Shown in pieces: positions 58,320 through 64,000 of a stretch of DNA of 64,000 nt. The notes under the pieces are model-generated. The model did not search any database. It was not told the origin of the DNA and saw only the letters and a list, made by a program, of their open reading frames with translations. This stretch comes from Forficula auricularia. Lineage: Eukaryota; Arthropoda; Insecta; Dermaptera; Forficulidae. The stretch spans positions 2,203,986-2,267,985 of the forward strand of contig JALMQS010000887.1 in the NCBI GenBank assembly GCA_024734495.1, given 5' to 3'. Position 1 is the stretch's first letter. Each line of letters begins with the position of its first letter. Made by a program: the position numbers and the translations under genes.

Positions 58320-58434
58320 TTAATTATGTGTGATTTTAATAAAAATTCAACTCTTAAAAAAATTAATCACAAAAATTAAAGCTTCAACAGCTTCATTACT
58401 GATAAATTATTAAATTGAAAGTTTTTTGTGCCAA

Positions 58435-58500
58435 GGGTAGCAGAATTTTTATACATTGAAGGAGACAATAAAAGAGTGTGTCTTCTGCTGGAATTATTAT
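58435..58500. mobile_element. Arm fragment of the 33390-33829 palindrome family
   Basis: GGGTAGCAGAATTTTTATA, GAAGGAGACAATAAAAGAGT and TCTTCTGCTGGAATTAT match the outer arm. The hammerhead part is absent. Confidence 0.75.
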
Positions 58501-58743
58501 TTATTTATTATTTGAATGTGTCTGTCATCTGATTGGCCATCCCACTGGCCCCAAGGTGAATTTTAAGGTTTTACCCTTTGTCAACGTTTAAAAAGAGTTT
58601 ACCAACCGACATGCAACTGGCGCTTACTCAGCACAAGTGCTGGTAAAATTTCACCTACCCCTATTGTTCTTATGGGGTTAGGCTCGGACGCTGTGAGAGG
58701 GGAATTCAACCTGGCCCAAATTTACTCTTCTTTTGTTCATTTA

Positions 58744-58924
58744 GGGCCGGTTGTATGTCGAAAAGTAAATGCTTTTTACCACTAACACAGGGTAGACGGT
58801 AAATGGACGATTGGGATAGCCAATCAGATGCCAGGTACTGATTGTGCCATTCCAGTGGCTCCATTTACCATCTACCGTTGTGTTAGTGGTAAAAAGCATT
58901 TACTTTGTGACATACAACCGGCCC
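58744..58924. mobile_element. PIF/Harbinger-type MITE, 181 bp
   Basis: Ends GGGCCGGTTGTATGTC and GACATACAACCGGCCC, flanked by TTA on both sides (58741-58743, 58925-58927). TTA/TWA duplication is the Harbinger signature. The long inverted arms contain ACCACTAACAC. Inserted at the end of a LINE reading frame. Confidence 0.88.
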
Positions 58925-58927
58925 TTA

Positions 58928-59156
58928 ATCGTTAGGAATCTTCTTACTATATAGCAGGTCTGTAAAACGACAGCCTTTTGCACGAGAGGTGAATTTCGTC
59001 TGATATCCCTAAAGATCTGATGTTCTTTTTCAAGTTGTTGCTGGACACTCCCTCCACAGACATCACAATCGGAATAATTTTCACCTTATTGAGCTTCCAC
59101 AGTCGCTTCAGCTCGAACGCAAGTTTTTGGTATTTGGAGATCTTTTCCCGCTCTGT
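58928..59156 (-). pseudogene. LINE C-terminal fragment
   Basis: Minus strand from 59156: EREKISKYQKLAFELKRLWK, then KVKIIPIVMSVEGVSSNNLK and SLGISDEIHLSCKR, then a frame break after which VVLQTCYIVRRFLTIK follows in another frame. This pattern (short helix, PIV-S--GV, L-TC-IVRRFL) is a common C-terminus of LINE polyproteins. The stop at 58947-58949 in the first frame is due to the shift. The MITE at 58744-58924 is inserted at the end of the second frame. Confidence 0.8.
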
Positions 59157-59619
59157 TTATGCGTTATGCGTATTATTATTATTACTTTATTTCATGGGCT
59201 GTTCATAAATCTTGCATTTATATACGGATGGAAATTGGATCATTTTGAAATCAAAGTATATATCACAGGCCTCAGCAAGAGTACATTGTTCTCGAAAGTC
59301 ATATTCTCCATTTTTTACAACTAATGTACAGATACATTATGCGAATTATTGTATTTCTAAAAAAATGTGTTGTTTTTTAAATGACTTTGTGTGTGTGTAT
59401 ATTATATCTATGAATGTAATATGGCTAAGATCTTAGGCAGGTGCCCATCCCCATTTTCTTGTAGTATCGCCCCTCAGTTTCATGAAAAGTTACCCCCCCC
59501 CTTCCGTGTACATTGTATTTTATTCACTTCTAATGGATTAGATGAGGTTTTTATTATTATTACCGTAACAGGAATAGTAGGGAATAGAATAAAATTGAAA
59601 ACACAGAGTTTTTATTTAA

Positions 59620-59665
59620 TGGGCCAGACGTTTCGTCAATTTATTTTGACTTCCTCAATAGCCCA
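59620..59665 (-). ncRNA. Hammerhead-like motif, TTGAGGA core
   Basis: Minus strand: stem I TGGGCTA/TGGCCCA, core TTGAGGA (C3 changed to U), extra A, stem II GTC/GAC, GAAA, ACGT, C17. Confidence 0.62.
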
Positions 59666-59892
59666 TTTTATCACTCTTTGTCAACAAAACAATTTCACAA
59701 TAAAACAAAACATCATTAATCTTTCTTTAACAAATTGTTGGCTCAAATTAATTAACAATCTTAGAAGCGACTTTTCTTTAACAATTCCGCTTCCAAGATT
59801 GTTGATTAATTTGACCCAATAATTTGTTAAAGAAAGATTAATGATAATATTTGTTTTATAGTGAAATTGTTTTTTGACAAAGAGTGATAAAA

Positions 59893-59938
59893 TGGGCTAT
59901 TGAGGAAGTCAAAATAAATTGACGAAACGTCTGGCCCA
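59893..59938 (+). ncRNA. Hammerhead-like motif, partner arm
   Basis: Stem I TGGGCTA (59893-59899) with TGGCCCA (59932-59938); core TTGAGGA; stem II GTC/GAC; GAAA (59924-59927); C17 at 59931. The same C3U change is in both arms. Confidence 0.64.
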
Positions 59939-59945
59939 TTTACAT

Positions 59946-60358
59946 GTACGGGTGTGAAACCTGGACAATTAGAAAAGCGGAGAGAAAGAGATTAGAGGCT
60001 TTCGAAATTGTGGTGCTACAGAAGAATGATGAATATCAAATGGATGGATAAAATTACAAATGAAGAAGTTCTTGGAAGAATCGGAGAAAGAAGAACCTTG
60101 TGGAAGAGTCTGAAGAAGAGAAGAGGTCAGATGATGGGGCACACACTGAGACATGGGGGACTGCTTAGGGATATCTTGGAGTGGGAGGTGGGAAAGAAAA
60201 GGGGAAGGGAAGACCCAGATTAGAATATTTCAACCAAATAATTGGGGATATGAGATGCCAGACATTTAGAGAGGTCAAACAGCTGGCGTGGGGACAGAGT
60301 CGAGTGGAGACGGATTGTTGCATCAAACCAGTCTTAGGACTGTATACTCAATGATGAT
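59946..60358 (+). pseudogene. LINE C-terminal fragment in three frames
   Basis: Frames read YGCETWTIRKAERKRLEAFE, then RRMMNIKWMDKITNEEVLGR, GQMMGHTLRHGGLLRDIL, then RPRLEYFNQIIGDMRCQTFR. This is the typical tail of an endonuclease/reverse-transcriptase LINE, broken by frameshifts. The 3' end is a TGA repeat (CAATGATGATGAT). 5' truncated. It replaces a few bases of the host arm. Confidence 0.85.
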
Positions 60359-60399
60359 GATCTCTGTTTTTAATTTTATCTAATTCCCTACTATTCCTA

Positions 60400-61735
60400 T
60401 TACAAATTTACTATGGATACGAATGATACAACATTATTACGTATTAACTTTTATTTGAGTTATTAACTTGACCATTTTTATTTTTAGCGTATTTCTAATG
60501 CTAATTTTGAAACAATTTTTAACCCCCCCTCCCCAGAAATTTCAATGACGAACTCTGCGTCGAGTATGGTATATAATAAAAAAAATCATAATTTTTCTGG
60601 TAACTGGTCCAAATGAAAGAGATGATTGTGGAATATATAATACAAAAACACATAATCCATACTCCCTATCTTTCTTTTTAAAGAAATAAATGGAAAGGAA
60701 ATCTCCATTGAATCATCATCAGCTAATCACATTATCTAAAATGAAAATGTGACACTTCTTTTTCATTAAAGGCTACTTTTGAAATTTCTTTTAATCTTTT
60801 CATGTCCGATATGGTCAGTGAATAAATAAATAAATGTAGGTTACCGAGCGGTGGTTAGTAATAGTTTTTTTTTTTTAGAAATCGCTTCCGCACGCAGACA
60901 GACCTCTCCAGGTGGGTGGCAAGTGTCAATTGATCAATTGACCACCTGTTTGTTGTTTGTTCTGATTCAGAAGTCGCGACCAGCGATTACGACCCACCCG
61001 TGGAACAATTGGGCGGCCTTCGCTATTCAATTTTTTGGACATTTTTGTCATGGTATATTAAGACCGAATTGATTTTTAAGCAGGTTGTAGAGTCCATTTG
61101 AACTGGTTTGGCCTTCGATTTTAATGTGCAAACTGCGATCATCATAAATTCGTTTAAACACAAGTGTGTGTGTGTGTTGTTTTTCGCCCTACACACAATT
61201 TTTCATGCCAGTATCAATTATCCAATTTAATTATTTTATTTTTCGAAAAAAAAACATCAAAAACTCTCAATTGAAATATAAATAATAAAATTTATTTTGA
61301 AATTTCAAAAGTGAAAAATCTTACCTTTTACTAGAGGGAATAAATATTGGAAAGTTTTTTCTACTTCAAGCTTAGCAAGTCCAGAGAATAATGTCAATTT
61401 AAAATCGAAATTTTTAAATCTTATCAACGAACATATAGTAGTTAAAGGGAATGTCAGAAGAGCTGCCTCTCCATTGGGTATCAGGTTCAAGTGTCAGAAA
61501 CTGTTAACAATAGTCCGGATTTCGACACTTGGGTGCTATTTCTGAGAGGACAACTGTCCTTCTAACCATAAACTTGAATTTATATGATGTGAAATCGTTG
61601 TTAATCTTTGAAAATTTCAATTTTAAATCGGCAATTAAGATTTTTAAATATAAAATCATATATTTCGCTTTTTAAAAAATATTTTTTACTAAAATATACT
61701 GTTAAACATTTTGATGAAAAAAAGATGAATTTTAA
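60400..61735. other. Mostly unassigned; GT microsatellite
   Basis: 60885-61035 has no repeat partner and is less AT-rich than its surroundings; a T-run plus AG precedes it at about 60879 but no clear donor-bounded exon results. (GT)n near 61164-61177. 61440-61500 has a block (ATGTCAGAAGAGCTG) weakly repeated at 62420 and 62615. Confidence 0.4.
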
Positions 61736-61739
61736 ACAT

Positions 61740-61920
61740 TTATTATTATTAATGAAGCTGTTGAAGCTTCTATTTTTGTGATTGATTTGATTTAGAGTTG
61801 AAAATCACACATACTTAATTAGTTATAAATTATTTATTGAACACGAATAAATAATAAAACTACGACGTTTCGATCGACTTATTCTACGATCGTTCTCAAG
61901 TATAAGCACCCACTTTGATT
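61740..61920. mobile_element. Single arm of the U3/A8 hammerhead family
   Basis: AATGAAGCTGTTGAAGC, TTTGTGATTGATTTGATTT, TTTATTGAACACGAATAAAT then the hammerhead at 61861-61903. No inverted partner follows. Confidence 0.78.
61861..61903 (-). ncRNA. Hammerhead variant with U3/A8 core
   Basis: Minus strand: TAC, TTGAGAA, extra C, GATCG/CGATC with loop TAGAATAAGT, GAAA, ACGT, C17, GTA. Nearly identical to 32888-32930, with no loss in helices. Confidence 0.62.
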
Positions 61921-62760
61921 TTAGGTTAACTGATTTATTATTTATTAGTTATTTTTTTATTTCAATTTCAATAAAGATCCCCGTATGGAAATAAATAGAT
62001 TTTCGAAATATGTTTTTTATATATTTTTAGAAAATTTATTAAAAATATAAAATTTTTGTGTTAAATTTATAAAAAGTTTATGTTTTCTATATATTCTTAA
62101 AATATAATAATTTTTATGTCGCTCTAGTATAAATTTTTTTTATGTTTTAAGTATGTTTCAAAGATATGTTCTGAATGTGATATAAATTTTATATGTTTTA
62201 AAAATACCTATAATTATTATGTTCTCAGAATATAAACAAATCTATTCTATTTATTTGCATGAGGGTCAAAAATTCTTATTGTAGAAACTAGCAGAGTTGT
62301 TGGTTTTTATATATGTAATAGAAAATCAAAAGGCAAGAAATCATAACAACTTATGGTTACTTATGGTACTGTTGGTGTCATCTATTAAATTCGATGGAAT
62401 TGAATATTTTTTATTATATGTCAGAGGGGTTGTTTTTCACCCTCGGTAATCGAATCCTGAGTGCCAGTAACAGCAATCCGGGCTACCTGGCTCACTTTAT
62501 GATTTCTTGTAAATTTGAATCTATTACCATCGGCAAATTAATATCTTTCATAGAAAATCAAAAAATTTTGTATTCTGCTGAAGATTATCTAAGAAAAAGA
62601 TGAATTTCTTTACATGTCAGAAGTGCTATTGCTGTCGCCTTCTTAGTACCTAATCGATCCAAAGTGACATAAATAGAGTTTCCATTCTGACATATACTAG
62701 TAAAGCAACGTATCTAACATCTCATTTAATGTTACATCATTCGTATCCATAGTAAATTTA
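61921..62760. other. Unassigned AT-rich stretch
   Basis: A 69-codon plus-strand frame (62394-62603) has no recognised motif. No gene called. Confidence 0.4.
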
Positions 62761-62775
62761 TAAAAGAAGTCGTAA

Positions 62776-62822
62776 GTGGGCCGGACGTTTCGTCAATTTA
62801 TTTTGACTTCCTCAGTGGCTCA
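62776..62822 (-). ncRNA. Hammerhead ribozyme motif, left arm
   Basis: Minus strand: stem I TGAGCC(A)/(C)GGCCCA with one A-C, core CTGAGGA, extra A, stem II GTC/GAC, GAAA, ACGT, C17. Confidence 0.74.
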
Positions 62823-63067
62823 TTTTATCACTCTTTGTCAAAAACAGTTTTTCTATAAGACAAAACATCATTAATCTTTCTTTAGCATATTCTTGGCTCA
62901 CAATATCACTAATCTTGGAAACGACATTTTCGGCAACTATTGGACACAAATTGTTAAAGAAAAAGTCGTTTCTCAAGATTATATTATTGTGAGCCAAGAA
63001 TATGCTAAAGAAAGATTAATGATGTTTTTGTCTTATAGAAAAACTGTTTTTGACAAAAAGTGATAAA

Positions 63068-63115
63068 ATGAGTCACTGAGGAAGTCAAAATAAATTGACG
63101 AAACGTCTGGCCCAC
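63068..63115 (+). ncRNA. Hammerhead ribozyme motif, right arm
   Basis: Stem I TGAGTCA/TGGCCCA (with G-U and A-C), core CTGAGGA (63076-63082), extra A, stem II GTC/GAC around a 10-nt loop, GAAA (63100-63103), ACGT, C17 (63107). Confidence 0.75.
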
Positions 63116-63165
63116 TTAATAAAAACTCTGTGTTTTAATTTATACAATTCCCTACTATTCCTTTT

Positions 63166-64000
63166 ATATCTCATATAATCTTCGGCAATGAATACCTTCT
63201 TTGAATTTCTCTTATTCACTAAAAATCTTATTATTATGACATATAATAAATTATTTTTCTTCTTTTATGTGTGTGTTTTCATCCCCCAAACCTTTCCATG
63301 CCATGTCATTATGTATTATCGATTATCCAGATTTAATTATTTAATTTTTCTGGAAAAACACAGAAAACTCGATTAAATATTCCATTTTAACAGGACTTTT
63401 TAATAAGAATGATGATGAGGGTGGGAAGTGGGATCCGTTCCCAAAACCCGCTATCGTGGGAGACCTGATTAAAAAAATATCCCGGTCACGTCAATTCGAG
63501 AAAAAATTCCTTCGATTTAATTAATTTTTCAATCAAATTTTGCAAATATTATAATCTTTTGTGTAGCGCATTTATTTAAATATATATTTTATAATGAGAT
63601 GGATTCGGGGTAGAATAGCGGACTACTGTAGTCTTCGCACACAAAATTAGACACGTAGGTTAATTATATACACTCATAAATATATTTATATGAACGCTCG
63701 TCTGATTTATAAACCACCCGATTTTATTCACACACTAGATCACGATTTCTCCATCATTAAGATTGGCTACCTAATTTTGCAAAAACAGGCCGTAAGAAAA
63801 AAGAAGAGAAAAATACCCGTCGTTCATCATGTTGGACGATATTTAAACAAATTTAAGTAGATCTAAATTATCACTAGAATCTTTCTATTTGCCTTAGAGC
63901 AGTATTCTCTAACCTTTTTATACCTACTCGAGACCACCTAAATATTATTATTATTATTTTTTTAATAATAATTTTAATAATTTTATTTATTGATATTTAG
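63166..64000. other. Unassigned AT-rich right edge
   Basis: No repeat partner, transposon end or exon recognised. Confidence 0.4.

Larger units (their letters stand above)
59560..60395. mobile_element. Hammerhead palindrome (CTGAGGA/GTC family) with LINE insertion in the outer right arm
   Basis: Arms around a centre near 59770 share CATTAATCTTTCTTTAAC, TCACTCTTTGTCAA and GGGCCAGACGTTTCGTCAAT. The right arm is interrupted at about 59946 and resumes at about 60360 (CTCTGTTTTTAATTTTATC). The uninterrupted arrangement is at 63105-63160. Confidence 0.83.
62765..63165. mobile_element. Hammerhead palindrome (CTGAGGA/GTC family), intact arrangement
   Basis: Arms share GTCAATTTATTTTGACTTCC, CATCATTAATCTTTCTTTA, TATTCTTGGCTCACAAT. 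The centre is near 62945. Reference copy for 17878-18950 and 59560-60395. Confidence 0.87.

Noticed and set aside
59391..59822. 143-codon open frame, among the longest in the window
   Set aside because: It spans the left arm and centre of a hammerhead palindrome; the sequence is explained by the repeat.
60879..60915. T-run plus AG followed by a GC-richer segment and GTGGGT
   Set aside because: Would be a 30-40 bp exon on the plus strand with a weak donor; cannot be separated from chance.
61440..62680. Three blocks starting ATGTCAGAAG or similar
   Set aside because: Similarity is short and patchy; may be an old dispersed repeat but no ends could be defined.

Overview
The window is AT-rich eukaryotic DNA from an animal genome. 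The mix of mariner, hAT, pogo-like, Harbinger-like, Helitron, LINE, SINE and hammerhead-bearing retroelement debris suggests an arthropod, most likely an insect. I see no bacterial gene structure, rRNA, true tRNA, CRISPR array or intact protein-coding gene. The only host coding sequence I would defend is one small minus-strand exon at 21931-22006; a weaker candidate microexon lies at 48275-48313. The window therefore looks like intronic or intergenic DNA, with a tandem satellite at its left edge.

Layout. 1-7246 is a satellite of about 328/329-bp monomers with a six-monomer higher-order repeat. One monomer is split by a 5'-truncated LINE with a 10-bp target duplication. 7246-8027 is a second tandem repeat (361-bp unit) carrying a tRNA-like T-arm. 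From 8 kb to the end the DNA is a mosaic of dispersed repeats, many nested: a deleted mariner (10424-11302), Helitron 3' ends in head-to-tail series (14010-15110), five copies of a non-autonomous element with an internal minisatellite ('element X'), four copies of an element marked by GAAGTCGGT motifs, two hAT copies (one with an exact 8-bp target duplication), TA-flanked foldback elements, a tRNA-derived SINE with an 11-bp target duplication, a Harbinger-type MITE and several LINE 3' fragments.

The main finding is a dense set of hammerhead-ribozyme-like motifs, more than twenty, in at least nine sequence families. They usually sit in both arms of palindromic elements, so either transcript strand would carry one. 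Each family has its own stem I and stem II sequence, and the pairing is kept. The core CUGANGA ... GAAA is kept, stem III is often a short palindrome (ACGU), and every family has one extra nucleotide between A9 and stem II. One family changes core positions C3 and G8 together to U3 and A8, which would preserve the known C3-G8 tertiary pair. Association of hammerheads with Penelope-like retroelements is established knowledge; no Penelope reverse transcriptase is visible here, so assignment to that class is inference.

Nothing suggests that genes in the window work together. The recognisable proteins are broken transposases and retrotransposon tails. Nested insertions can be ordered using empty-site copies inside the same window.
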